NCBI GenBank assembly: GCA_963782965.1
Contig: CAWALV010000006.1
Coordinates: 186,001-250,000, forward strand
DNA length: 64,000 nucleotides
Direction: 5' to 3'
Source: CAWALV01 sp963782965
Lineage (GTDB): Bacteria > Actinomycetota > Actinomycetes > Acidothermales > Acidothermaceae
The notes below the pieces were generated by a model, which did not search any database, was not told where the DNA came from, and saw only the letters and a list, made by a program, of their open reading frames with translations. The position numbers were made by a program, and so were the translations under genes. Positions 41,498-49,883 of the stretch are shown one piece after another; the stretch's first letter is position 1, and every line of letters begins with the position of its first letter.

Positions 41498-41806
41498 ATG
41501 ACGTGGAGTAATGATTGGACGTCGGTTGCGGCGTGCCGTGACTCGGATCCGGATGCCTTGTTCGTGCAAGGCGCTGCCCAGAACCGCGCGAAGGCGATCT
41601 GCCTCGGCTGCCGGGTCCGCGCCGAGTGCCTGGCGGACGCTCTCGACAACCGAGTCGAGTTCGGTGTGTGGGGTGGCCTCACCGAGCGGGAGCGTCGCGC
41701 CCTGCTGCGCCGCCGTCCCAACATCTCTTCCTGGAGCCGGCTGCTCAGCACCGCGATGGAGGACTTCGAGCGCACCACCACCGAGCGCTACTCGGCAGCC
41801 GGCTGA
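41498..41806 (+). CDS. whiB4: WhiB-family iron-sulfur regulator
   Basis: The 102-residue protein has the four cluster cysteines C13, C35, C38, C44 (CRDS...CLGC...C) and the GVWGG turn (56-60), followed by the basic tail ERRALLRRRP that binds DNA. Wbl proteins sense redox or NO through a 4Fe-4S cluster and act with the principal sigma factor. Placement between ponA2 and the paired Get3-like ATPases is exactly that of whiB4 (Rv3681c), hence the symbol. It is divergent from ponA2 and convergent with the ATPase pair. Confidence 0.93.
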   Translation: MTWSNDWTSVAACRDSDPDALFVQGAAQNRAKAICLGCRVRAECLADALDNRVEFGVWGGLTERERRALLRRRPNISSWSRLLSTAMEDFERTTTERYSAAG

Positions 41807-41845
41807 GGCAGCGGGCAGGGCGTCGAGGCCTCCCTAAGGCGGGGG

Positions 41846-43018
41846 TCAGGCGGGACGCCGCACGGCGGCAGCGAGGTTTCGCAGCCCCGAAAGATCATGG
41901 ACGTCGCGTGGGAAGGCCGGCACCCAAGCGGTCGCCACCGTCGGGTGCGCGAGTGCGAACCCGTCCAACCTCCGCTGCTCGGTCTGTTGCAGCTGCAGGA
42001 GCTGAGCGTGGATGCGCAGCAGGCCGGCCGCCAAGGAGGTGTCCGGATCGTCACTTCCGTTCGCGGCCTCGGCGGCGGCCGATGCTTGTGCCGTCGACAG
42101 TTGTGGCACCGCGCTGCGGTGCACCCGGTTCATGACGACACCGGCCAGCGGCAGGTCCTCGCGGACGAGCCGCTCCACGAAATACGAAGCCTCGCGCAGC
42201 GCATCGGGTTCGGGGGCGGCAACCACGACGAATGACGTGCCCGGGGTCCGCAGGAGCTTCGCCGTCGCGTCTGCGCGTTCCCTCAGTCCGCCGAACATGG
42301 TGTCCATCGCGGCGACGAAGGTCTGCACGTCGGTCAACAGTTGCGCTCCGAGCAGTTTTGTCATGGCGCCCGTGACGAACCCCAACCCCGCCTGCACCGC
42401 TTTCACGTAGCCGCGCCCGCCGGCCCGCGCAGGCACCAGCAACGTTCGGATGAAGCGCCCGTCGAGGAACCTGGCGAGTCGGGCCGGCGCGTCGAGGAAG
42501 TCCAACGCCGATCGGGCCGGCGGAGTGTCGACGACGATGAGGTCCCAGCGGTCGGAGCGGCGCAGCTGACCGAGCTTTTCCATGGCCATGTATTCCTGCG
42601 TGCCGGCGAAGCTCGACGACAACGATTGGTAGAACGGGTTTTCCAGGATGTGCGCCGCCTTGGCGGGAGTCGTGTGCGCCTGCACGATCTCGTCGAACGT
42701 GCGCTTCATGTCGAGCATCATGGCGTGCAGTTCGCCGCCCGGGCCGGTCGATCGGATGCCGGCCACCGGCCGCGGCGTGTTGTCGAGCTCGGTAAGGCCG
42801 AGCGATTGCGCGAGGCGCCGGGCGGGGTCGATGGTGAGCGTCACCACTCGACGTCCGCTCTCGGCGGCGCGCAACCCGAGCGCGGCTGCGAGCGTGGTCT
42901 TGCCGACGCCCCCTGAGCCGCAACAGACGACGACGCGGGTACCGGGGTCGGTGACAAGCGCCTCGATATCGAGATAACTCGGGGCAGGCGCGGCTCGGCC
43001 GTCGGAGCGAACGACCAT
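41846..43018 (-). CDS. ArsA/Get3-like ATPase, second of pair
   Basis: The 390-residue protein has the Get3-type P-loop CCGSGGVGKTTLAAALG (near 33-49), switch I DPARRLAQSLGL and switch II VVDTPPARSALDFLDAPARL. It corresponds to mycobacterial Rv3680, whose product with Rv3679 forms an ATPase pair implicated in envelope and glycerol stress. No cysteine pair for arsenite is visible. It begins 1 bp after the stop of the first ATPase gene, so they are co-translated. Cytosolic. Confidence 0.9.
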   Translation of the reverse strand: MVVRSDGRAAPAPSYLDIEALVTDPGTRVVVCCGSGGVGKTTLAAALGLRAAESGRRVVTLTIDPARRLAQSLGLTELDNTPRPVAGIRSTGPGGELHAMMLDMKRTFDEIVQAHTTPAKAAHILENPFYQSLSSSFAGTQEYMAMEKLGQLRRSDRWDLIVVDTPPARSALDFLDAPARLARFLDGRFIRTLLVPARAGGRGYVKAVQAGLGFVTGAMTKLLGAQLLTDVQTFVAAMDTMFGGLRERADATAKLLRTPGTSFVVVAAPEPDALREASYFVERLVREDLPLAGVVMNRVHRSAVPQLSTAQASAAAEAANGSDDPDTSLAAGLLRIHAQLLQLQQTEQRRLDGFALAHPTVATAWVPAFPRDVHDLSGLRNLAAAVRRPA

Positions 43019-43019
43019 G

Positions 43020-44075
43020 TCAGGCCATTCCCTGCGCCTGGAACTGCGCGGCGAACGAGTAAAGCCGCCCGACGTCGCTCGTGTCGAGATCGGGCAGGAG
43101 GTAGAGCGGCCGATCCGCTGCTTTGAGCTTGGCGAGCAGCCGGCGTTCCTGAGCCAACTGCTGGGCGTAGTCGGTGGCTTGCGTGGCGAGCCCTTCGCTG
43201 ATGGCGTCGTCGGTCGTTATCCCGAGCGTAGCCAGGCCCTTTCGCAGTGATGCGGTGTCGATCTCACCTGCTGCTGCGGTCCGGAGCTGGGCGGACGTCA
43301 GGGGCGCCTCATGGATGCGGTTGACGACGAGGCCGCCCACCGGCAGGTCGAAGGACTGCAACTCGGCGATGCCGTCCAACGTCTCCTGTACCGGCATCTC
43401 CTCCAGCACGGTGACCAGATGCACGACGGTCTGCGGTGACCTGATCATCCGCATGATCGACTCGGCCTGGCGGTTGACGGGTCCGACCCGGGCGAGGTCG
43501 GCAACCTCGCTGTTGACGTTGAGGAAGCGGGCGATGCGCCCGGTCGGTGGCGCGTCGAGAACGACCGCGTCGTAGACGTGACCGTCGCTGTTCGACGCCG
43601 CGGTCACCCGGGCAGCCGTTCGGGCCGGACGTGCCGAGTCCAATCGGCGGCGCGTCGCCTCGTAGACCTTGCCGGTGAGCAGCACGTCACGGACCCCGGG
43701 CGCGATCGTCGTCGCGAAGTCGATCGCCCCCATGCGGTGCAGCACCTTGGCCGGCCGGCCCAGGTGGTAGTACATGTCGAGGTATTCGAGCAGCGCCTCC
43801 TCCGGGTCGATCGCCAGCCCGTAGACCATCCCTTCGTCGGGCGCGACGGCGACCCGGCGCTCGGCGTAAGGCAGCGGGTCGGCGTCGAACAGCCGGGCCA
43901 ACCCCTGCCTGCCCTCGCACTCGGCCAGCAGCGTGCGCCGACCACCGGCCGCCAGGGCCAGCGCGAGTGCTGCGGCAACCGTCGTCTTGCCGGTGCCGCC
44001 CTTGCCGGTGACGACGTGCAGGCGCACGCCTTCCCAGTCGCGGTCTTTCGGCTGGCTCGCTCTACTCGGAGTCAC
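43020..44075 (-). CDS. ArsA/Get3-like ATPase, first of pair
   Basis: The 351-residue protein carries HVVTGKGGTGKTTVAAALALALA (P-loop), AECEGRQGLARLFD and VVLDAPPTGRIARFLN (switch II), a MinD/Get3-like fold matching Rv3679. The two proteins probably form a heterodimer, each giving one half of a shared nucleotide sandwich. GTG 44075 is the best start; the open frame further up is not family-like. It is divergent from the DUF4177 gene by 40 bp. Confidence 0.9.
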   Translation of the reverse strand: MTPSRASQPKDRDWEGVRLHVVTGKGGTGKTTVAAALALALAAGGRRTLLAECEGRQGLARLFDADPLPYAERRVAVAPDEGMVYGLAIDPEEALLEYLDMYYHLGRPAKVLHRMGAIDFATTIAPGVRDVLLTGKVYEATRRRLDSARPARTAARVTAASNSDGHVYDAVVLDAPPTGRIARFLNVNSEVADLARVGPVNRQAESIMRMIRSPQTVVHLVTVLEEMPVQETLDGIAELQSFDLPVGGLVVNRIHEAPLTSAQLRTAAAGEIDTASLRKGLATLGITTDDAISEGLATQATDYAQQLAQERRLLAKLKAADRPLYLLPDLDTSDVGRLYSFAAQFQAQGMA

Positions 44076-44115
44076 GATGCTGAGGGTAACGAGCCGCCGG
44101 GTTAGGCTCGCGGTC

Positions 44116-44274
44116 ATGACCAAGTGGGAGTACGCAACCGTGCCGCTGCTCGTACACGCGACCAAGCAGATCCTCGATACCTGGGGCGATGACGGGTGGG
44201 AGCTCGTCAGCGTCGTCCCCGGGCCCAATTCCGAGCAGCTGGTCGCCTACCTGAAGCGGCCGAAGGAGGTCTGA
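44116..44274 (+). CDS. DUF4177 small protein
   Basis: The 52-residue product MTKWEYATVPLLVHATKQIL then DTWGDDGWELVSVVPGPN shows the DUF4177 pattern (KWEY...WGDDGWELVSV). Function is unknown. Such a tiny gene lies at the same place in mycobacteria (Rv3678A). The RidA gene begins 2 bp after its stop, so the pair is co-transcribed. Confidence 0.88.
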   Translation: MTKWEYATVPLLVHATKQILDTWGDDGWELVSVVPGPNSEQLVAYLKRPKEV

Positions 44275-44276
44275 GC

Positions 44277-44786
44277 ATGGCCGGCGCCGCGACACCGGAG
44301 GAACGGCTCGCTGAACTCGGGCTGGCCCTCCCCGAGGTCACCGCACCCCTCGCCGCTTACGTGCCGGCGGTGCGTACCGGCGATCACGTCTACACCTCGG
44401 GCCAGTTGCCGCTGGTCGACGGCCGCCTCGTGGCGGTCGGCAAGGTAGGGGTGGTCGGCGTCGACGCCGGGGCCGAGGTCTCACCCGACGACGCGCACGC
44501 CGCTGCCCAGGTGTGCGCCCTGAACGCGCTGGCTGCCCTTCGGGCTGTGGTCGGCGACCTCGCCGCCGTCGTCCGGGTGGTGAAGGTGGTCGGCTTCGTC
44601 GCCAGCGCCCCCACGTTCACCGGCCAGCCGGCCGTGATCAACGGCGCGAGCAACCTGCTCGGTGACGTCTTCGGTGGCGGTTCCGGCGACGCCGGTACGC
44701 ACGCGCGCAGCGCGGTCGGTGTCGCGGCACTGCCCCTCGACGCGCCGGTGGAGGTCGAGATGATCTTCGAGGTGCGGGCTGACTGA
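44277..44786 (+). CDS. RidA-family protein
   Basis: The 169-residue protein is a YjgF/YER057c/UK114 member: ERLAELGLALPEV, YVPAVRTGDHVYTSGQLPLVDG, and GDLAAVVRVVKVVGFVAS then PVEVEMIFEVRAD. RidA proteins hydrolyse reactive enamine/imine products of PLP enzymes. The Arg of canonical RidA near HARSAVGVAALPL may be retained as R. Start ATG 44277 has GGAGG just before. The NUDIX gene that follows overlaps its end in another frame. Confidence 0.9.
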   Translation: MAGAATPEERLAELGLALPEVTAPLAAYVPAVRTGDHVYTSGQLPLVDGRLVAVGKVGVVGVDAGAEVSPDDAHAAAQVCALNALAALRAVVGDLAAVVRVVKVVGFVASAPTFTGQPAVINGASNLLGDVFGGGSGDAGTHARSAVGVAALPLDAPVEVEMIFEVRAD

Positions 44787-45462
44787 CCCGCCGCCTCCCC
44801 TGCCGGCCGGATTCCCGCGCCCGACGCCCGAGCTGATCGATCGCGCTCGCCGGTTCCTGGCCAGCGGCTCCGAGCCGGCGCCTGCCCGCCCGGCAGCCAC
44901 CGTCGTCCTGCTCCGGGACGGCGAGCAGCCGGCCGCCGCCCTGCAGGTGCTGTTGATGCGCCGGGTCGCCACGCTCGCGTTCGCCCCCGGCATACACGTC
45001 TTCCCGGGCGGATCGGTCGATCCGGCGGACAGGGCAGCCGGCGACGATCTCGAAGCGGCGCTGCTGCGCGCCGCCGTGCGCGAAACCGCGGAGGAGACCG
45101 GCCTCGTCGTCGCCGACGACACGTTGCGGCCGTGGTCGCATTGGCTGACCCCGCCGTTCGAGCCGCGTCGCTACGACACGAGGTTCTTCGTCGCAGCGGC
45201 CCCGCCCGGGCCGGTGCAGGCGCGTGACGGCGAGGCCGATGCCGCCGAGTGGGTGACGCCGCACCGCGCGCTGGAGCGTCAGCGGGACGGCGAGTGGCTC
45301 TTGTTGCCGCCCACCGAGCAGACGCTGCGTGAGCTGGTGGCGTTCGGTTCGGTCGCGGAGGTGTTGGCCGCGGTTCAACACCGTGCCGTCGCGCACTGGG
45401 CTCTGACGATCGATCTGGACGCCGAGCCGCCGGCGTTCCGGCCGGTCAGGAGTGCCTCGTGA
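44779..45462 (+). CDS. NUDIX hydrolase (probable CTG start)
   Basis: The Nudix box is AAVRETAEETGLVVAD after FPGGSVDPAD, giving a pyrophosphohydrolase of CoA- or nucleotide-like substrates. The family N-terminus (PELIDRARRFLASGSEP, ATVVLLRDG) is fully in frame from 44764, yet no ATG, GTG or TTG occurs before 44938. CTG 44779 is the only near-start codon, and it overlaps the RidA stop, favouring coupling. Automated callers may truncate to 44947. It ends overlapping the MBL gene by 4 bp. Confidence 0.8.
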   Translation: MTDPPPPLPAGFPRPTPELIDRARRFLASGSEPAPARPAATVVLLRDGEQPAAALQVLLMRRVATLAFAPGIHVFPGGSVDPADRAAGDDLEAALLRAAVRETAEETGLVVADDTLRPWSHWLTPPFEPRRYDTRFFVAAAPPGPVQARDGEADAAEWVTPHRALERQRDGEWLLLPPTEQTLRELVAFGSVAEVLAAVQHRAVAHWALTIDLDAEPPAFRPVRSAS

Positions 45463-46262
45463 CCGCACCCGTGCCGGTCACGCGCGGGGTCGGCCTGGTG
45501 CGCGCCGCGAACCCGTCGCCGATGACGCTCGACGGGACCAACACCTGGCTGCTCGCGGAGCCGGGATCGGCACACGTGGTGGTCGTCGACCCCGGGCCGG
45601 CCGACCCGGCGCACCTCGGTGCGGTGGCGAGGGCCGCGACCGGATCAGGCGCCAGCGTCGCCCTGGTGCTTCTCACCCATGGGCACGCCGACCACGCCGA
45701 GGGAGCCGCAGGCTTCGCGGCACGCGTTGGCGCTCCGGTCCGCGCCGCCGACGCCGCGCTGTGCGTGGATGCCGACCCGCTCGTCGGCGGTGAGCGGCTC
45801 CATGTCGCCGGACTCACGCTCGAGATCGTGCCTGCCCCGGGGCATACCGGTGACTCGATCTGCGTGGTCGTCGCCGAGGAAGGTGCGCTGCTCACGGGTG
45901 ACACCGTCCTCGGTCGCGGCAGCAGCGTCGTCGCGTGGCCCGACGGCCGGCTCGGCGACTACCTGCACACGCTGGCCAAGCTGCGGGCACTTGCCGATAC
46001 GCGCGAGCTACGCGTCGTCCTCCCGGGTCATGGGCCGGTGCGCGACGACCCGGCAGAGCTGCTGACCGGCTACCTCGACCACCGCGGCCGGCGCCTCGAT
46101 CAGGTACGCGCCGCCATCGCCGGGGGTGCTGCCGACGTCGACGCCGTGCTTGCGAAGGTGTACGGCGACATCGACCCGGGGCTGCGCGAACCGGCGCTGT
46201 GGTCGCTGCGCGCGCAGCTCGAGTACCTGGCGGAGAACGGCGAGCGGGTCCCCGAGGCGTGA
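45459..46262 (+). CDS. MBL-fold metallohydrolase
   Basis: The 267-residue protein has the metallo-beta-lactamase motif THGHADHAEG (near residue 74), PAPGHTGDSICVV, LTGDTVLGRG and a C-terminal VLPGHGPV; two metal ions would hydrolyse a thioester or ester substrate, as in glyoxalase II-like proteins. It corresponds to Rv3677c by position. GTG 45459 overlaps the NUDIX stop (GTGA). crp is convergent, 6 bp away. Confidence 0.92.
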   Translation: MTAPVPVTRGVGLVRAANPSPMTLDGTNTWLLAEPGSAHVVVVDPGPADPAHLGAVARAATGSGASVALVLLTHGHADHAEGAAGFAARVGAPVRAADAALCVDADPLVGGERLHVAGLTLEIVPAPGHTGDSICVVVAEEGALLTGDTVLGRGSSVVAWPDGRLGDYLHTLAKLRALADTRELRVVLPGHGPVRDDPAELLTGYLDHRGRRLDQVRAAIAGGAADVDAVLAKVYGDIDPGLREPALWSLRAQLEYLAENGERVPEA

Positions 46263-46268
46263 GCGCGC

Positions 46269-46943
46269 TTACTTGACGCGGCGGTTCAGCCCGTCCATGT
46301 CTTTGATGACGACGGCTCGCGACTCGATGCGCAGCCAGCCGCGGGCGCTGAAGTCGGCGAGCGCCTTGTTCACGGTCTCGCGCGAAGCGCCGACCAGTTG
46401 CGCCAGCTCTTCTTGGGTGAGGTCGTGCGCGACGTGCAGCCCTTCGGCGGTCGGCTGGCCGAAGCGCTCGGCGAGCCCGAGCAGTGCCTTCGCGACCCGG
46501 GCGGGCACGTCGGAGAACACGAGGTCGGCGAGGACGTCGTTGGTGCGTCGGAGCCGTTGGGCGAGGGCCTGCAACAGCTGGACGGCGACCGCGGGGCGGC
46601 CGGTGATCCACGGCCGGAGCGCGTCGTGCGCGAGCGACGCGAGCACGGAATCGGTGATGGCGATCGCGCCGGCCGTGCGCGGCTTCGGGTCGAACAGCGA
46701 GAGTTCGCCGAACATCTCGCCGGGCCCGAGCACGGCTTGTAGGTTCTCCCGGCCGTCAGGCGCGGTGCGGGCGAGCTTGACCTTGCCGTCGATGACGGCG
46801 TAGAGCTTGTCGCCCGGGTCGCCCTCGTTGAAGATGACCTCGCCGCGCTGGAACTGCTCGCGGCGCATTGCGGCGCGCAACGCCGTGTTCGCGTCGTCGT
46901 CCAATGCGGCGAAGAGCGGCAGCCCGCTTAGCACGTCGTCCAC
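46269..46943 (-). CDS. crp: CRP/FNR-family regulator (CRP)
   Basis: The 224-residue protein has the cyclic-nucleotide domain with GEMFGELSLFDPKPRTAGAI, the phosphate-binding cassette of cAMP receptor proteins, and the DNA-binding helix TQEELAQLVGASRETVNKAL (near 175-195). It fits Rv3676 in position and size. It likely controls resuscitation, respiration and carbon genes. It lies convergent with the MBL gene. There is no Cys cluster, so it is CRP-like, not FNR. Confidence 0.94.
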   Translation of the reverse strand: MDDVLSGLPLFAALDDDANTALRAAMRREQFQRGEVIFNEGDPGDKLYAVIDGKVKLARTAPDGRENLQAVLGPGEMFGELSLFDPKPRTAGAIAITDSVLASLAHDALRPWITGRPAVAVQLLQALAQRLRRTNDVLADLVFSDVPARVAKALLGLAERFGQPTAEGLHVAHDLTQEELAQLVGASRETVNKALADFSARGWLRIESRAVVIKDMDGLNRRVK

Positions 46944-47021
46944 GAGATGATTCTCACATCCGCGCGGCGGCCCGCGTGGGACGAAGCGCTTCCTTTCTTG
47001 TCACCTGCGGCCGGCGGCGTG

Positions 47022-47621
47022 CTACCGGCGACCGGCGATGGCGGACTGGCCGGCCGCCGTACCCGCTGTGCTTGCCGTGTTTGCTGTGCCCGCTCTCCGG
47101 CGATCGCGCGGTGCGGGCAACGCGAGAAGGCACAGGGCCGGGTCTTCGCGGTAGCGAGCGATGAGCTCTTCCGTCGCCCCCGTGATGCGACGATGCAGGG
47201 CGGCTCGGTAGGCCGAGAGTTGGATCTCGGCGCCGGCCAGTTCCCGGGCCAGCGTCTCGTTGTGTTGGGTGTCGCCGTCGCGGGGGGCGCGGTCCCACAA
47301 CTTCTCCAGGTCGGGGAGTGGCGGGATGTCCTCGACCGGCAGCACGGTGATGAGCGCGCGCCGTCCGCTCCGCAGGCGGGCTTCGGCGAAGACGGCGCGC
47401 AGGTTGGTGACGTCGACGCCACCGGCTTCGCCGGCCCGCACCAGGTCCAGCCGAGCCTGGATGATGCGTCGCCAGTAGGAGACCCGGTTCTCTTCCTCGG
47501 CGAGCGTCTGTCGGTAGGTGCGCAGATCGCCGATCGACAGATGGGCGAAGGCATCGTTGCGCTCCGGCATCCGCCGTGGCGTCGCCGGGCGGTTGCGACG
47601 ATCCGCGTTGCCCGTGTTCAC
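47022..47621 (-). CDS. rsiG: RsiG-family c-di-GMP-binding anti-sigma factor
   Basis: The ~199-residue protein has the c-di-GMP signature E(X3)S(X2)R(X3)Q(X3)D exactly, as ENRVSYWRRIIQARLD (47445-47492). A second helix holds the matching EIQLSAYRAALHRRIT (47181-47228), where Q is His and D is Thr. In Streptomyces, RsiG with c-di-GMP holds the sporulation sigma WhiG. Two long antiparallel helices are expected. GTG 47621 is my start choice; ATG 47570 is possible. No sigma gene adjoins. Confidence 0.82.
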   Translation of the reverse strand: MNTGNADRRNRPATPRRMPERNDAFAHLSIGDLRTYRQTLAEEENRVSYWRRIIQARLDLVRAGEAGGVDVTNLRAVFAEARLRSGRRALITVLPVEDIPPLPDLEKLWDRAPRDGDTQHNETLARELAGAEIQLSAYRAALHRRITGATEELIARYREDPALCLLALPAPRDRRRAGTANTASTAGTAAGQSAIAGRR

Positions 47622-47974
47622 TGCGACCCCATTCGTGGCTCCTGCCGAGGTTCGCGCCGATGTCGCTGTCGCCGCAGCGGGCAGTCGTTCCGTCGGACTG
47701 CTGTTCGTGATTCGGATACTCAGGCGGCATCGGCGCAGATCCCAAGACCCTTGAGGTCGGTGCTTCGGCAAAGCTGCCCCGCGGCGGCCGTTGCGCAGCG
47801 GCGCCGGCAAGGCTTCACCCGGTCAGGCGAACGAGATCGGTTGCCCGAGCGGTGAACGGCTGTTCGTGAGCGCTCGCGATCGGTAGCGTGAGCCACGCGC
47901 AGAGCGCGCATGGTTGGGGCGACGCCGTATCGGCCGGCATGCGACCGGCGATCCGGCGCCGGGAAGGGGCGCAG
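47622..47974. other. 353-bp divergent intergenic region, rsiG/AIM24
   Basis: No gene is supported. It should hold the promoters of rsiG and the AIM24 gene. A frame continuous with rsiG is open to 47810, but shows no protein-like pattern. Confidence 0.5.
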
Positions 47975-48760
47975 GTGTCCATCTCGCACAAGATCGTGGG
48001 CAACGCCATGCAAATGGTCGTGTGCCAGGTCAACGAAAACCAGACGGTCTACGCCGAGGCCGGCAAGTTCCTGTGGAAGACGGTCAACGTGGCCGTCGAG
48101 ACCAAGGTCAGCAGCCCGAGTGGGCAAGGCGGCAGCGGCGGGCTGCTCGGCATGGCAGTGAACGTGGGCAAGCGGATGCTGGCTGGTGAGTCGATCGCCT
48201 TCCAGTACTTCACGCCTCGGGGTGGAGCCGGGCTGATCAGTCTCGCCGGGACCCTGCCCGGTGAGATGCGCGCGATCGAACTCGACGGCTCCCGCGGCTG
48301 GTTCGCCGAAAAAGATGCGTTCGTCGCGGCCGAAGCCGGGGTGAACTTCGACATCGCGTTCAGCGGACTGAGGCAGGGTCTGAAGGGCGGCGAGGGTTTC
48401 GTCTTGGAGAAGTTCACCGGCCAGGGAACACTTTTCGTCGCCGGCGCGGGCAACTTCATCGACCTCAACCCGGCGAAGTACGGCGGCAAGATTCAGGTGC
48501 ACACCGGGTGCCTCGTCGCGTTCGAGGACACCGTGCGGTACGGCGTCGAGCGGATCGGGGCGCTCAACACCCAGACCATCATGAGCGGGTTGTTGGGTGG
48601 CAACGGTTTCAACCAGGCGACGCTCGAAGGCGACGGTACGGTGATCCTGCAGTCGATGACGATCGAATCCTTGGCGCATGCGATCGTGAAGAACTCGCAT
48701 CTTGGCCATGACGAGAAGGCAAGCAATCCGCTCGGCTCACTGTTCGGAGGTCGTGACTGA
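47975..48760 (+). CDS. AIM24 family protein (TIGR00266-like)
   Basis: The 261-residue product has the AIM24 beta-rich pattern: NQTVYAEAGKFLWKTVNVAVETK, GESIAFQYFTPRGGAGLISLAG, LPGEMRAIELDG and LVAFEDTVRYGVERIG near the end. A Gly/Ser-rich loop lies near residues 48-60. Function is unknown; the fold is of the Ssp/AIM24 sort. GTG 47975 follows GGGAAGGGG. The next gene starts 1 bp after its stop and is likely co-transcribed. Confidence 0.88.
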   Translation: MSISHKIVGNAMQMVVCQVNENQTVYAEAGKFLWKTVNVAVETKVSSPSGQGGSGGLLGMAVNVGKRMLAGESIAFQYFTPRGGAGLISLAGTLPGEMRAIELDGSRGWFAEKDAFVAAEAGVNFDIAFSGLRQGLKGGEGFVLEKFTGQGTLFVAGAGNFIDLNPAKYGGKIQVHTGCLVAFEDTVRYGVERIGALNTQTIMSGLLGGNGFNQATLEGDGTVILQSMTIESLAHAIVKNSHLGHDEKASNPLGSLFGGRD

Positions 48761-48761
48761 C

Positions 48762-49094
48762 ATGGGATTCCTCGACAAAGCGAAGGCCGCGGCTACGCAG
48801 GCGGTTCAGCAGGGGCAGGCGAAGGTCAGCTCCTACCAGCAGGGCCGATCCGAGGCGGAGCTGTACCGAAGCCTCGGGGAGGCGGTCTACCAGGAGCAGC
48901 GCCACGGCGGCGATCCGGCCGCGGTCTCCGCGGCGTTCACCGCTCTCGACGCGCACTTCGAGCAGGTGGCCCAAGAAGCGGCGGCGGCTGCTGCGGCGGC
49001 ACCGGCCGGCGCTCCGGCCGCGCCGGCCGCTGCGCAGTCGACTCCGGCGCAAGACGCCGCGCCCGCGGGCAACTTCACGCTCGACGACGTCTAG
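48762..49094 (+). CDS. Small helical Ala/Pro-rich protein
   Basis: The 110-residue product begins MGFLDKAKAAATQAVQQGQ, an amphipathic helix, then ELYRSLGEAVYQEQRHGGD and an Ala/Pro tail ending FTLDDV. GGAGG is well spaced before the ATG. It follows the AIM24 gene immediately. Proteins like this occur in many actinobacteria and are unstudied; a membrane or coiled-coil association is a guess. Confidence 0.75.
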   Translation: MGFLDKAKAAATQAVQQGQAKVSSYQQGRSEAELYRSLGEAVYQEQRHGGDPAAVSAAFTALDAHFEQVAQEAAAAAAAAPAGAPAAPAAAQSTPAQDAAPAGNFTLDDV

Positions 49095-49151
49095 GCCGGG
49101 CCCCGGTTCCACCTGCTCTGCACTACGGCGTCGCGAGTTAGGCTCGGCGGC

Positions 49152-49883
49152 GTGACACCGGCACGCCGTTCGTTCGAGGGCGAGACCCATCAGGCGTTGG
49201 TCAGGCGCGCGCGGAAAGTCAACCGGGTGCTCGCCGACTGCTACCCCGACGCCCACTGCGAACTGGACTTCTCCAACCCGCTCGAGCTCCTCGTCGCCAC
49301 GATCCTGTCGGCGCAATGCACCGACAAGCGAGTGAACATGGTCACTCCCACGCTGTTCGGGAAGTTCAAGACGGCAGCCGACTACGCGGCGGCCGACCGT
49401 GCCGAAGTCGAGTCGATCATCGCGTCGACCGGGTTCTTCCGGGCCAAGACGAACTCGATCCTGGGCATGGCGCAGGCCCTTTGCGAGCGGTTCGGCGGGG
49501 AGGTGCCCAACAAACTCGAGCAGCTCGTCACCTTGCCGGGGGTCGGCCGCAAGACGGCGAACGTCGTGCTCGGCAATGCTTTCGACGTCCCGGGCATCAC
49601 GGTCGACACGCACGTGCAGCGACTCTCCCGCCGCTTCGGCTGGACGACGTCCGACGACCCGGTCAAGATCGAGCAGGACATCGCGGCGCTGATACCCCGC
49701 AAGGAGTGGACGCTGCTGTCGCACCGGGTCATCTGGCACGGCCGCCGGGTCTGCCACGCCCGCAAGCCCGCGTGCGGTGCGTGCGGGCTCGCCGCGATGT
49801 GCCCGGCTTTCGGCACCGGTCCGACCGAGCGCGCGGCCGCCGAGAAGCTCGTCAAGACCGGGCCCGTCGACGCGCTGCCGTGA
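49152..49883 (+). CDS. nth: Endonuclease III
   Basis: Nth removes oxidised pyrimidines and nicks DNA at abasic sites. The 243-residue protein has the HhH motif LPGVGRKTANVV with the catalytic Lys (near residue 134), the Asp in ITVDTHVQR (152) and the four cluster cysteines at 201, 208, 211 and 217 (C-x6-C-x2-C-x5-C). Start is GTG 49152. The thioredoxin gene overlaps its stop by 4 bp. Position equals Rv3674c. Confidence 0.97.
   Translation: MTPARRSFEGETHQALVRRARKVNRVLADCYPDAHCELDFSNPLELLVATILSAQCTDKRVNMVTPTLFGKFKTAADYAAADRAEVESIIASTGFFRAKTNSILGMAQALCERFGGEVPNKLEQLVTLPGVGRKTANVVLGNAFDVPGITVDTHVQRLSRRFGWTTSDDPVKIEQDIAALIPRKEWTLLSHRVIWHGRRVCHARKPACGACGLAAMCPAFGTGPTERAAAEKLVKTGPVDALP

Noticed and set aside
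41846..44075. Arsenite export operon (ArsA)
   Set aside because: The paired ATPases lack visible arsenite-binding cysteines, arsB and arsR are absent, and gene order points to the Rv3679-Rv3680 pair.
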